From NCBI GenBank assembly GCA_900759105.1, contig CAAETY010000103.1, positions 1-52,167 of the forward strand: a stretch of 52,167 nucleotides of DNA, in the 5' to 3' direction. The notes below the pieces were generated by a model. That model was not told the origin of the DNA and made no database searches. It saw nothing but the letters and a program-made list of their open reading frames with translations. Of the stretch, positions 25,987 through 34,301 are shown piece by piece. The position numbers were made by a program, and so were the translations under genes. This DNA is from Peptococcaceae bacterium. GTDB taxonomy: Bacteria; Bacillota; Peptococcia; Peptococcales; Peptococcaceae. Every line of letters begins with the position of its first letter. The stretch's first letter is position 1.

Positions 25987-26265
25987 TTACTTTTGTGGAA
26001 GGATTTCTTCTACTTCAGCGTGAGGACGTGGAATCACGTGAACAGAAAGCAATTCTCCAACACGTTGTGCCGCTGCAGCACCTGCATCAGTTGCAGCCTT
26101 TACAGCCCCAACGTCACCTCTTACCATAACGGTAACAATCCCACCACCAACGAATTCTTTGCCAATCAAGGTTACATTTGCAGCTTTTACCATCGCATCA
26201 GCTGCTTCGATGGAGCCTACCAAACCTTTAGTTTCAATCATACCGAGTGCTTCGTTCTTAATCAT
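25987..26265 (-). CDS. BMC-H hexameric shell protein (PduA/PduJ/EutM type)
   Basis: A 92-residue single-domain shell protein with the canonical EALGMIETKGLVGSIEAADAMVKAANV start and the pore-loop segment FVGGGIVTVMVRGDVGAVKAA. Hexamers tile the facets of the microcompartment and their central pores admit small polar substrates. It is the last gene of the operon, followed by the long terminator, and has a TAGGAGG site before the start. No extra tail is present. Confidence 0.96.
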   Translation of the reverse strand: MIKNEALGMIETKGLVGSIEAADAMVKAANVTLIGKEFVGGGIVTVMVRGDVGAVKAATDAGAAAAQRVGELLSVHVIPRPHAEVEEILPQK

Positions 26266-26297
26266 TGTCTTTTCCTCCTAAAATTTAGATATATGGT

Positions 26298-26948
26298 TTA
26301 TTTAATAATACTTACTTTATCTGCAGACCCTACATTCATGGCGTTTGCTTCTTCTGTATCAATGTGACATTCAAGGGCTGAGCTTGCTGTCACGCGAATA
26401 GCCACATTGTTATAGATGCCGCCTCGTGGGCCACACACTTCAATCTTTACAATGTCACCATCTTTTACGCCGTAATAAAGCGCATCTTGCGGTGCCATGT
26501 GAATGTGACGTTGAGCGACAATAAGACCATTGAGTGTTTGGATACTACCCTTCGGCCCTACTACAGTAATTCCCGGTGTATCGTCTAAATCGCCGGATAG
26601 TTTTGCCGGAGCTTTTACACCGAGCTTGTAGCCGTCACCGGCTAAAATTTCAATCTGTGTTTTACTGCGTACAGGCCCCAACACTCTGACCTTTTCAATG
26701 GCACCCTTAGGACCGCAAATGGTAACCGTTTCCTTGCAGGCATATTGACCGGGTTGCGCAAGATCTTTCATGGGTGTCAATTGGTAACCGGTGCCAAAAA
26801 GAGCATCCACATCCTTTTGAGAAAGATGAATATGTCTATTTGAAACACCTACCGGCACACCCTGTTCGGTTTTCGCTTGTTTAGGTTGAACGTTTTCTAC
26901 CGCTTCAAGCAACAAGGTGAGAAGGGCTTCATATTCTTTACTTGCCAT
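26298..26948 (-). CDS. pduL: PduL-type phosphate propanoyl/acetyltransferase
   Basis: A 216-residue phosphotransacylase that converts acetyl-CoA and phosphate to acetyl phosphate, recycling CoA inside the compartment. Two PduL domains show the zinc-binding His motifs VSNRHIHLS and AQRHIHMAP, and SGDLDDTPGITVVGP. The first ~20 residues (KEYEALLTLLLEAVENV) form an amphipathic helix set off from the core, a likely encapsulation peptide. The start is one base after the aldehyde dehydrogenase stop, so the genes are coupled. Confidence 0.94.
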   Translation of the reverse strand: MASKEYEALLTLLLEAVENVQPKQAKTEQGVPVGVSNRHIHLSQKDVDALFGTGYQLTPMKDLAQPGQYACKETVTICGPKGAIEKVRVLGPVRSKTQIEILAGDGYKLGVKAPAKLSGDLDDTPGITVVGPKGSIQTLNGLIVAQRHIHMAPQDALYYGVKDGDIVKIEVCGPRGGIYNNVAIRVTASSALECHIDTEEANAMNVGSADKVSIIK

Positions 26949-26949
26949 C

Positions 26950-28575
26950 TTACTCGCCCCTTAATGCCTTAACGAGGGCGTTAATCATATCATTGAGTTG
27001 GTTCACATCAATGCTTTCATCGCTTGCCACCGGTGTTTGACCACAGCTATTGCAACCGGCACTATAAGTAATGCCACTGTTTTGATATTGGCTTGGAGAG
27101 AGATATTGACCACTTGATGCTTGGCACGCACTGCTTTGTGCCGGAGCGGCTCCATTTCCGTAAGCACCTGGGATTGTTGCCAATTCCGGATGATGGAAGG
27201 TCTTGTCATCTTGTGCCATGGTTGCAGCCGGTTTAATGCCATAAGCAACCTTTTTAACATTGATGAGGTTCAGTGGGCTAACGTTTTCGGAAGTGGAACT
27301 CCCACCCCAAGTCCCGCATCCCAAGGTAAAGGATGGAACAAGGCCGGTGCTGCCGCCGGTACCGCCCATGCTACTGCCGGTGTTCACAAGGATTCTGCTG
27401 GCAGGCTTTCTGGTAAATTCGAGAACAATGTTACGGTCCTCGGTGTGAAGGCTCATGGTGTGACCAATCCCGTTTTGCAACAATTGAATGCTCAAATCAC
27501 AAGCTTCATGCCAATCCTTCACCACATAGAATGCAAGCACGGTGGTGAGCTTTTCGTAAGAAAGTGGATAGCCTTCGCCTACACCGTCTTGCGGCCCTAC
27601 GAGCACTGTTGTATTGTCAGGCACTTGAATACCGGCAGCACTTGCAATCACTTGTGGAGAACGCCCTACAAACTTGGCATTCATTGCATGACCGTTTTTG
27701 AATAAAAGCTTGCATACCTTTTCGGTTTCTTCAGCACTCATAAAGTAGGCACCTTGTGCCTTTAATTCGCTAATCACCGCATCCTTGTTGCATTCTTCGC
27801 AGACAATAGATTGTTCGGAAGCGCAAATGGTGCCATAGTCAAAGGTCTTACTTGCAATGATATTCGTTACCGCTTGCTTTACATTGGCAGTACGTTCAAT
27901 GTATGCCGGAGAGTTCCCAGCGCCAACACCAAGTGCCGGTTTACCGGCACTGTAAGCTGCTTTGACCATTCCTGGGCCACCTGTTGCAATAATCATCTTC
28001 ACTTCTTTGCAATGCATCAGTTCATTGGTGGCTGGCATCGATGGCATGGAAATGCAGCCGATGGTATTTTCCGGTGCCCCTGCTTCAACAGCAGCTTGCG
28101 CCATCAACGCGGCCGCCTTGCCACTGCACTTTGCTGCAGACGGATGCGGAGAAAAGACGATGGCATTGCGGGATTTTACCGCAATAATCGACTTAAAGAT
28201 GGTGGTAGAGGTCGGATTGGTGGATGGTACAATCCCCATCAAAAGCCCAACCGGATCCGCCACATCCATGGTTTGGTTGATTGGGTCTTCGTGAATAATC
28301 CCAACCGTTTTCATATCCTTGATGGCTTCATACAATAAGGTTGATGCCATGTGGTTTTTGTAGGTTTTATCCGCCACCTTCCCAAAGCCGGTTTCTTCCA
28401 CGGCCATTTGGGCAAGCATTACTGCATTTTCTTCGGCAACACGAACCATGTTGCGCACAATGCGGTCTACTTGCTCTTCGGTATAGGTTGCTAATTTCTC
28501 AGTCGCAATTTGACCTTTTCTGGCTAAATCTCGAACTTCTTGAACAGAACGCAAATCATAATCCATTGTTTGCAT
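26950..28575 (-). CDS. eutE: CoA-acylating aldehyde dehydrogenase (EutE/PduP type) with C-terminal encapsulation peptide
   Basis: A 541-residue enzyme oxidising acetaldehyde, NAD and CoA to acetyl-CoA and NADH. The catalytic Cys is C251 in TFDYGTICASEQS, with GVGAGNSPAYIERTANV for the NAD region. It is some 50-70 residues longer than EutE: a low-complexity linker rich in Gln/Ser/Cys (about 465-520) ends in an amphipathic helix (NQLNDMINALVKALRG), a typical cargo-targeting peptide. It acts in the lumen on acetaldehyde released by CutC. AAGGAGG precedes the ATG. Confidence 0.94.
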   Translation of the reverse strand: MQTMDYDLRSVQEVRDLARKGQIATEKLATYTEEQVDRIVRNMVRVAEENAVMLAQMAVEETGFGKVADKTYKNHMASTLLYEAIKDMKTVGIIHEDPINQTMDVADPVGLLMGIVPSTNPTSTTIFKSIIAVKSRNAIVFSPHPSAAKCSGKAAALMAQAAVEAGAPENTIGCISMPSMPATNELMHCKEVKMIIATGGPGMVKAAYSAGKPALGVGAGNSPAYIERTANVKQAVTNIIASKTFDYGTICASEQSIVCEECNKDAVISELKAQGAYFMSAEETEKVCKLLFKNGHAMNAKFVGRSPQVIASAAGIQVPDNTTVLVGPQDGVGEGYPLSYEKLTTVLAFYVVKDWHEACDLSIQLLQNGIGHTMSLHTEDRNIVLEFTRKPASRILVNTGSSMGGTGGSTGLVPSFTLGCGTWGGSSTSENVSPLNLINVKKVAYGIKPAATMAQDDKTFHHPELATIPGAYGNGAAPAQSSACQASSGQYLSPSQYQNSGITYSAGCNSCGQTPVASDESIDVNQLNDMINALVKALRGE

Positions 28576-28595
28576 TTCTCGCTCCTCCTTATCGC

Positions 28596-29216
28596 TTATT
28601 TCTGATGATGTTCTTTATAATAATTTTCAAGTTCTGCCAACAGCTTGGCTTTATTGGCTTTCGAAATGCTTCTTCCTGCAATAGACAAGGTATGATATTC
28701 TCTGGCGAGATTTCTTAGGTCAACCACCTTGCGTTTTCTCAAAATCGCCAGCACTGCATCAAGTCCCTCTTGCTCAAGCAATTGGTCTACGATGTGTTTG
28801 GTCAATGGTACTTGACTTGGAAGCAGTTTTTTAGGACTGTCTTCTTGCTTTATGTGTGAAACAGTTTCAATGTGAGGTTCAATTAAGCCTTGCCTGGGAC
28901 AGTCTCCGTTTTCTTCGTTTTCACGTTGCTCTGCTAATGGAACCGGATTAATAATACATTCGCCCACTTCCGCATGTGGTCTTGGAATAACGTGTTGACT
29001 CACCAAGGCGCGTTCGCCAAGACGTGCTGCCGCTGCAGCCCCTGCATCTACCGCTGCTTTAATCGCCCCAACATCGCCGGTAACCGTTACTGCTACCAAG
29101 CCACCTTTTACAAAGGTACGTTCAAGCAAACGAACTTCTGCCGCTTTGAGCATGGCGTCAGCTGCTTCAATTGCCGGAACGAGGCCATAGGTTTCAATCA
29201 TCCCTAATGCTTCCAT
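28596..29216 (-). CDS. BMC-H shell protein with C-terminal SAP/Rho_N-like extension
   Basis: A 206-residue protein. Residues 1-90 are a canonical BMC domain (EALGMIETYGLVPAIEAADAMLKAAEV) with the HVIPRPHAEV ending. A charged linker (about 95-145) leads to a helical tail (about 145-206) with DLRNLAREYHTLSIAGRS and KAKLLAELENYYK. That spacing resembles SAP/Rho N-terminal domains, small nucleic-acid-binding modules. EutK also joins a BMC domain to a C-terminal DNA-binding-like domain, though not of this type as far as I can see. It would put the tail on one face of the shell. Confidence 0.85.
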   Translation of the reverse strand: MEALGMIETYGLVPAIEAADAMLKAAEVRLLERTFVKGGLVAVTVTGDVGAIKAAVDAGAAAAARLGERALVSQHVIPRPHAEVGECIINPVPLAEQRENEENGDCPRQGLIEPHIETVSHIKQEDSPKKLLPSQVPLTKHIVDQLLEQEGLDAVLAILRKRKVVDLRNLAREYHTLSIAGRSISKANKAKLLAELENYYKEHHQK

Positions 29217-29240
29217 GAATATCCTCCTTTACGCTCTATA

Positions 29241-29885
29241 CTAGTCTGTAACATAAAATACTTTCACAGGTTCTTGCACTTGAAGCGCAATGTGTGCGCC
29301 TTTCTTGAAAATCAAACAATCCCCCGGATGCGCCTTGAACGTTCTACCGTCTTTTTCAATCGTTAAATTGCCTTCTACCACATAGTAGATTTCTTGACAC
29401 TCTGTGGTCCAAGGAAACGCACCTTCATCGATGCGCATAAAGCCAGCTGTCATAGCTGCTCCATCGGCGCGGTCTATGAGCGTATTGTAAAATGCTCTGG
29501 CGCCGACAGTGTTTGTTTCCAACGGCAACCATTGTGCACTTTCACCGCGCACCAGCTTAATCATGCCGGCAGCGTCGCTTTCGGACATATACGGAATATC
29601 CTTGCCAAATGCTTGCAAAAGCGGACCCATCATGCCCTTTTCCATCAGTATCTGCAACGCTCTGTAAATCAAGTCATTATCTGTTTTACCTTGCGTCGCG
29701 CTACATGCACAGGTATTTTTTTCTTCAAAGACCAGGCCGGCTGCCATGGCAGCATCCCTTGCAGACGGTGTAATAATAGTGTCCGCATCAATATACAGGA
29801 TGGTATCGCCATGTTCTAACGCAGCTTCCACCTCTTTTAAGCTAATGAGTGTTTTCATATTTTCACATCCTTTCTCTTTTGCCAT
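29241..29885 (-). CDS. eutQ: EutQ-like cupin (acetate kinase-like BMC protein)
   Basis: A protein of 214 residues from the first start. The C-terminal half is a cupin (GAFPWTTECQEIYYVVEGNLTI, HPGDCLIFKKGAHIAL) as in EutQ, whose Salmonella member has acetate kinase activity. Here it could convert acetyl phosphate to acetate with ATP. Two starts are plausible: 29885 (AAGGAG, better) and 29858 (AAAGGA; its MKTLISLKEVEAAL aligns with EutQ starts). The N-terminal half includes a CACSA cysteine pair after TPSARDAAMAAGLVFEE. Encoded directly before the shell gene. Confidence 0.86.
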   Translation of the reverse strand: MAKEKGCENMKTLISLKEVEAALEHGDTILYIDADTIITPSARDAAMAAGLVFEEKNTCACSATQGKTDNDLIYRALQILMEKGMMGPLLQAFGKDIPYMSESDAAGMIKLVRGESAQWLPLETNTVGARAFYNTLIDRADGAAMTAGFMRIDEGAFPWTTECQEIYYVVEGNLTIEKDGRTFKAHPGDCLIFKKGAHIALQVQEPVKVFYVTD

Positions 29886-29893
29886 CTTTCTCC

Positions 29894-30439
29894 TTATAAA
29901 AGGGTTGGAATAAGCAATTCAGATGGGGATGGAATCACTTCGGCATTCACAAGCAAGCCGTGTTCTTGAGCAATCGCTACACCGGCATCGTTACCCGCCT
30001 TGACTGCTGCCACATCACCGGTAAAGGTAAAATAGGATTTTCCACCCAAGCCATTGCCTAAGCGCAACTCAATTGCTTCCACTTCTGCGGTTTTCAACAC
30101 CGCATCGGCACAAACAATCATCGTTGCCAATGAAAATGACTCAATAATGCCAACGGCTTGTATACGCTGTGGCATGGTGGCACCGGTAATTGCTGGAAAA
30201 ACACCAGCATCCACATTCGGAATCAGCAATGAATCTACAAAAAATTCTTCTGCCATTCGTTCGCCGATTTTTACAGAGGCTTCTACCGCCGCCACATCGC
30301 CGTATACAATTGCGATGTATTTGCCGGGACAGGTCGGCGCTGCAGTGGCAATTTCCACATCGGAAATCTTGACCATTTGGTCTGCTACATAAATACCTCT
30401 GGCAATACTGTTAAATTCAACCATTCCTATAGCCCGCAT
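29894..30439 (-). CDS. pduT: PduT-like tandem BMC-T shell protein with Fe-S cysteine
   Basis: A 181-residue double-BMC protein forming trimers. C37 in PTCPGKYIA aligns with the PduT cysteine that holds a [4Fe-4S] cluster at the trimer pore in Salmonella and Citrobacter. The order of strands matches PduT: VEFNSIARGIYVADQMVK, the SLLIPNV middle segment, and AVGIIESFSLATMIVCADAVLK. It probably moves electrons across the shell together with PduS, whose stop codon is one base upstream. A conserved pair of PduT/PduS genes implies NADH reoxidation through the shell. Confidence 0.92.
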   Translation of the reverse strand: MRAIGMVEFNSIARGIYVADQMVKISDVEIATAAPTCPGKYIAIVYGDVAAVEASVKIGERMAEEFFVDSLLIPNVDAGVFPAITGATMPQRIQAVGIIESFSLATMIVCADAVLKTAEVEAIELRLGNGLGGKSYFTFTGDVAAVKAGNDAGVAIAQEHGLLVNAEVIPSPSELLIPTLL

Positions 30440-30440
30440 C

Positions 30441-31769
30441 TTACACGCTCCTTACTTCAATATAGTCTTGGGTTACTGCACTGACTACGCCATCAATACT
30501 GGAATGAATGGCTGCGCCCAAAGCCTCCGCCGGGATGTGCCCAATTAGCTGACCTTTTGCCACATGTTCTCCCACTCCCACACAAGGGGCTGCCGGTGCG
30601 CCGACATGCTGTCGAGTATAAATGCGCACGGTCTGTGGCACAAGCACATCTTCAGAGAGTGGCGCCGGTCTATCAAATGCAGTAAGTCCCAAACGTGCTA
30701 TGAGTCGTTTACTTGGTACAAGGCGATACTTGCGAATAGAACGAGCTTCATACTCCGACTTTTGCGGTTGATAGCGCACGCCCTTTTCTGCCAAAAGGCC
30801 TTTAAAATACATATTCGCCATTTTCGGATGTAAGCCCGCCGGGCAAGAAAAAAGTTCGCAAAGATTGCATTGGCAACAAAGCTGAGCAAGGCTTTGATTT
30901 TCTACATCACCGAATTGATAGTTTTGCGCCAGCATCATTTTATGAGGCTGCATGCTGTGCCCCAGTAAAAAACGTGGGCACAAATCCGTACACATACGAC
31001 ACTGTTCGCAAGTGGCCTTGTTGACACGCTTTGCTTGCTCCGGCGTCACACTTTTCTTTCTAATCAAGAAATGATCCTTTGGCAAAATCACAAAGCCTTT
31101 GTTTTTCTTTGTTACATAACCATCTAGATTTGCCATCACCGGTCCCATCATTGGACCACCGTCAATCACGGCGTAATCGCTAAAATCATCAATACCGCTA
31201 AGCTTTAGAACATCAATGATTGGCGTCCCCACCGGCACTTTTACGGTCACACGATGCGGTACATCGCCTGTAACGGTAATATATTTTTCTATAACTGCTT
31301 GACCTTGAGAAGCCTTATAAATATTGAGTGCTGTTTCCGAATTAACCACCACACAGCCAACCATGATAGGAATACCGGTTTCGGGAACAATGCGCCCGGT
31401 AAGTTCATACACAAGCACCTGTTCATCCCCTGCCGGATAAATATCAGGCAATTCGTCTACTTCCACAAAATCAGAAAGGTTTAAGGCACGAATGCGTTCG
31501 TTCAATTTTCGTATCACAACGCTGTGCTTTTTCTTAATCCCGATGATGGCTTTCTTTGCTTCTACCGCACGTCCTGCCATAACAAAGCCTTGAATGATTT
31601 CATCAGCGTAAACATCCATTAGCTGTTGGTCTACACGCAATAAGGGCTCACATTCAGCGCCATTCATCAAAATAAATTCAGCTTGTGATGCAAGTTTTGC
31701 ATGGGTAGGAAACCCTGCGCCACCAGCGCCGATAATTCCGGCATCTTTAATCTGCTGAATAAGTTCCAT
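30441..31769 (-). CDS. pduS: PduS-like NADH:flavin/Fe-S oxidoreductase
   Basis: A 442-residue RnfC-related protein. An N-terminal NADH/FMN segment (GAGGAGFPTHAKL), an SLBB domain (GVPTPIID-like VPVGTPIIDVLKLSG), two four-cysteine motifs CEQCRMCTDLCP and CCQCNLCELFSCP, and a C-terminal barrel-sandwich module follow in order. PduS in B12 systems reduces cobalamin; here no B12 enzyme is present, so it more likely passes electrons from NADH to PduT's cluster. Start taken as the ATG at 31769, after GAGGTG. Confidence 0.92.
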   Translation of the reverse strand: MELIQQIKDAGIIGAGGAGFPTHAKLASQAEFILMNGAECEPLLRVDQQLMDVYADEIIQGFVMAGRAVEAKKAIIGIKKKHSVVIRKLNERIRALNLSDFVEVDELPDIYPAGDEQVLVYELTGRIVPETGIPIMVGCVVVNSETALNIYKASQGQAVIEKYITVTGDVPHRVTVKVPVGTPIIDVLKLSGIDDFSDYAVIDGGPMMGPVMANLDGYVTKKNKGFVILPKDHFLIRKKSVTPEQAKRVNKATCEQCRMCTDLCPRFLLGHSMQPHKMMLAQNYQFGDVENQSLAQLCCQCNLCELFSCPAGLHPKMANMYFKGLLAEKGVRYQPQKSEYEARSIRKYRLVPSKRLIARLGLTAFDRPAPLSEDVLVPQTVRIYTRQHVGAPAAPCVGVGEHVAKGQLIGHIPAEALGAAIHSSIDGVVSAVTQDYIEVRSV

Positions 31770-31783
31770 CTTCACACCTCGTT

Positions 31784-32050
31784 CTATTCAAACTGACAAT
31801 CATCATCAATAATGCCAACGACTACCGCATCCACAGGGACTGTATCGTCCCCTAACATGCGTCTGGCAGAGGAGCCTGTCGTAATAATCACGCGGTCGCC
31901 AATCCCGGCACTGATAATATCAACGACGATGATTTTCTTTCCGCTTTCAGTCCCACCGCCGATTATTTCAGCCTGCATGAGCTTTAATCCGTTCAATGCG
32001 TCCGCTTTTCTTGTTGACCAAATATGGTTGGTTAAGATAGCTGTTAACAT
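31784..32050 (-). CDS. eutN: EutN/CcmL-type BMC-P vertex protein
   Basis: An 88-residue protein that forms pentamers closing the vertices of the shell. It has the EutN-type LKLMQAEIIGGGTESGKKIIVVD core and the GDRVIITTGSSARRML segment. The start overlaps the preceding gene by seven bases with AAGGAGGAG upstream. This is the only BMC-P gene in the locus. Confidence 0.95.
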   Translation of the reverse strand: MLTAILTNHIWSTRKADALNGLKLMQAEIIGGGTESGKKIIVVDIISAGIGDRVIITTGSSARRMLGDDTVPVDAVVVGIIDDDCQFE

Positions 32051-32352
32051 GGTGTATAGGCTCCTCCTTCCATTGCACTGCGAATTTGATGTAAGGCCGA
32101 TTCGACTGAAGCGGTATCGCCAAAAAGGGCAAGCAGCACCATGTTTTGTGGGCAGCTGCCTTTGATATCCTCCACTGTCACACCCACTGCCTTTTCGGCA
32201 ATATCTGCAGCTACAATCATGTCAATTATTTTTCCCTGCACAAGGCCGATGGCATCCATACATTCCGGCACCACCGTCTGATTGGAGCCCTTGCGACGCA
32301 AGAGAATATCTACCGTACCTTGAGAAGGTGACTTGATAATCCGAATATCCAT
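32044..32352 (-). CDS. Small BMC-domain protein with N-terminal extension
   Basis: A 102-residue protein from the ATG at 32352, which follows AAGGAGG by five bases. The first 30 residues (DIRIIKSPSQGTVDILLRRKG) are not part of a standard BMC domain. Residues about 34-95 are BMC-like (DAIGLVQGKIIDMIVAADIAEKAVGV, GSCPQNMVLLALFGDTASVESALHQI). It may be a specialised shell subunit or luminal cap. I cannot match it to a characterised member. Confidence 0.75.
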   Translation of the reverse strand: MDIRIIKSPSQGTVDILLRRKGSNQTVVPECMDAIGLVQGKIIDMIVAADIAEKAVGVTVEDIKGSCPQNMVLLALFGDTASVESALHQIRSAMEGGAYTPC

Positions 32353-32362
32353 CACGGCCTCC

Positions 32363-33205
32363 TTACTGCTTTTGCGCCGCACAGCTCAAGGCAATACCCA
32401 AGGGGGTGACAAACATCGGATTGTGTGGCTTGTGGGTGCGAATCCCTGTTTTTTGTTCAATCATTGTCTCAATGCCGGTAAAACAACAGGTGCCACCTAC
32501 CAAGGAAAGATCATCCACCTGATGGCCTTCGATATGCGCCGTAATAATCGAGGATACCTTATCAATAACCGGTTTTAACACCGGCACCAATTCCTTGTGA
32601 TGACGCACATCACGCTTGTAAGCTTCGGCTTCCTCAAAGGATTTTCCGTAGGCACCGGCAACCACCAAGGAAAAATGTGTGCCACCGGTCGCTTCATCGG
32701 CAACATACACCACTTCGCCATCCTTAAATATGGAAATCCCGGTGGTACCGCCGCCGATGTCTATGACAGCGCCATTTTGCATTTGCAGCACCAGATTTGC
32801 GGCAGTTGATTCATCCAAAAGATTGGTACATTCAAAGCCTGCCCCTTCGATGACGTTTTTCACCGCGCCACCATCCAAAGCGTCGGTTCCCGGTGGAATC
32901 GCCCCGGCCGCCTCATATAATTCAATGCCGAGCGCAGCTTCAATTTCTTCCTTGAGCTCGCGCACAATTTGCACAGCACCGATATAATCCACTACCATGC
33001 CATCTCGCACCACATCTGCATAGCGATAAGCACCGGCAATCGGTTCTTTGTTTTCATCCAGAACGGCAATAACCACACAGGCTGTGCCTAAATCCACGCC
33101 AGTATAATACACGGAGGATGTTTCCTTTTTTGGATGCTTGATAACATTTTCAAAGGCTTCGACCATCGCATCACAATAATCGAAGGTCAGATTTTTTTCT
33201 TGCAT
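32363..33205 (-). CDS. eutJ: EutJ-like Hsp70/actin-fold protein
   Basis: A 280-residue EutJ-family protein with actin-like ATPase motifs YTGVDLGTACVVIAVLD (phosphate 1), VIDIGGGTTGISIFKDGEV (phosphate 2) and LVGGTCCFTGIE (adenosine). EutJ is considered a chaperone for microcompartment enzymes. The start at 33205 follows AGGAGG at six bases and overlaps the previous gene's end by 19 bases. Compared with DnaK it lacks the peptide-binding half, normal for EutJ. Confidence 0.9.
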   Translation of the reverse strand: MQEKNLTFDYCDAMVEAFENVIKHPKKETSSVYYTGVDLGTACVVIAVLDENKEPIAGAYRYADVVRDGMVVDYIGAVQIVRELKEEIEAALGIELYEAAGAIPPGTDALDGGAVKNVIEGAGFECTNLLDESTAANLVLQMQNGAVIDIGGGTTGISIFKDGEVVYVADEATGGTHFSLVVAGAYGKSFEEAEAYKRDVRHHKELVPVLKPVIDKVSSIITAHIEGHQVDDLSLVGGTCCFTGIETMIEQKTGIRTHKPHNPMFVTPLGIALSCAAQKQ

Positions 33206-33849
33206 GCCGTTCCTCCTATCGCAGAACAAATAAGCTGTGAGAGCTTATTAGCAATTTGATTAAGCTTTGTAATAAGTGTCGTAACGCAATCACCTTGCAA
33301 AGCTCGCATTTCAATTTCTTTGGCAAAAAGTGCAACCTCACTGCGCAACCGACTCAACAAAACCAAGGCGCGACCGTTTTCCAGCTGTAAGTGAAACTCA
33401 CCGATTGTAACACACTCGTCCAATGCCTTGCCAAAATTGTCTTCGTCCATGCCTGCACAAGGAACAAGGCACAAATCAGCCACCTCACATTTTCCTTCCA
33501 CATAAAGGGCCAATAAGCAAAACTGTCGCCCCAAGTCGGTCACTTGTTGTGCCAAGGGCACATCCAGCGTGGTTAAATCCTGCGCCGTTAAGAGAAAATT
33601 TGGCTTTAGACACTTTATTTTTAAAAGTAGCCATTCTTTTTCGAGCTCACGCATAGACGTTTCGGTTGTTACCACCGACTTTTCCGCTATCGGCGACTCT
33701 TTTTTGCGTTCGTACATATCCACACCCAAATCCAACAAATATTGTCTGGCACCGGGTGTAAGCCGTGCCTCAGCCGGAAGGGTATAGCTTGTAAAGGGAT
33801 TTGCTTTATAAATTGCACGCAAATCTGCTTCGGTTATAAACTTCATCAA
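33187..33849 (-). CDS. EutT-related protein lacking the metal motif
   Basis: A 220-residue protein. The N-terminus (KFITEADLRAIYKANPFTSYTLPAEARLTPGARQYLLDLG) matches EutT/EutQ-like starts and the rest is weakly EutT-like (LGRQFCLLALYVEGKCEVADLC, IGEFHLQLENGRALVLLSRLRSE). EutT is a cobalamin adenosyltransferase with an H-x11-CC-x2-C metal motif; I see no such motif here, and the operon has no B12 enzyme. It may have lost adenosylation and kept a structural or anchoring role. Start overlaps the EutP-like stop (ATGA). Confidence 0.68.
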   Translation of the reverse strand: MMKFITEADLRAIYKANPFTSYTLPAEARLTPGARQYLLDLGVDMYERKKESPIAEKSVVTTETSMRELEKEWLLLKIKCLKPNFLLTAQDLTTLDVPLAQQVTDLGRQFCLLALYVEGKCEVADLCLVPCAGMDEDNFGKALDECVTIGEFHLQLENGRALVLLSRLRSEVALFAKEIEMRALQGDCVTTLITKLNQIANKLSQLICSAIGGTACKKKI

Positions 33850-34301
33850 ATCCCTTTCCTTTCTTTTAATGCTACAAGCTTTGCTAAGAGCGCTTCTCGA
33901 TTTTCTGCACTTTCGCTGTCAAAAAAGTATGGTTCAGAACACACACCGGCATCTTTGCACTGTTTTTGAATGCGCGCCCGCGCATCAACATCATCCTTAT
34001 AATGCGTCACCACCGCCATTATCGGAATACAAAACGCTTGGGCAAATCCCGGCGAATACACGCTTTCCTTATTACGTGCGTCAAAGAGCATCAACACGCA
34101 CCACGCATCCTGCGATAGTGCAATCAAATGGCGATACATCCATGTGTTTTCCAAATAGGCACTTGGCACATCAATGGTTTCTTTGGCATAAATCGTATCT
34201 TGTACACGTCTTACCGGGCCACTGTCGCCATTGACGATATTCGCCAAGCTGCTCTTGCCACTGCCCCGTGGGCCAATAATTAAAATGCGTTTTCTTTTCA
34301 T
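33846..34301 (-). CDS. EutP/PduV-like GTPase
   Basis: A 151-residue small P-loop protein with Walker A GPRGSGKSS near residue 10 and the family's RRVQDTIYAKETIDVPSAYLENTWMYRHLI segment. A DxxG motif is replaced by FDARNK-like positions, as in other PduV/EutP. PduV is associated with compartment positioning; EutP has been reported to have acetate kinase activity in some Bacillota. Overlaps both neighbours by four bases, indicating tight coupling. Confidence 0.86.
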   Translation of the reverse strand: MKRKRILIIGPRGSGKSSLANIVNGDSGPVRRVQDTIYAKETIDVPSAYLENTWMYRHLIALSQDAWCVLMLFDARNKESVYSPGFAQAFCIPIMAVVTHYKDDVDARARIQKQCKDAGVCSEPYFFDSESAENREALLAKLVALKERKGI

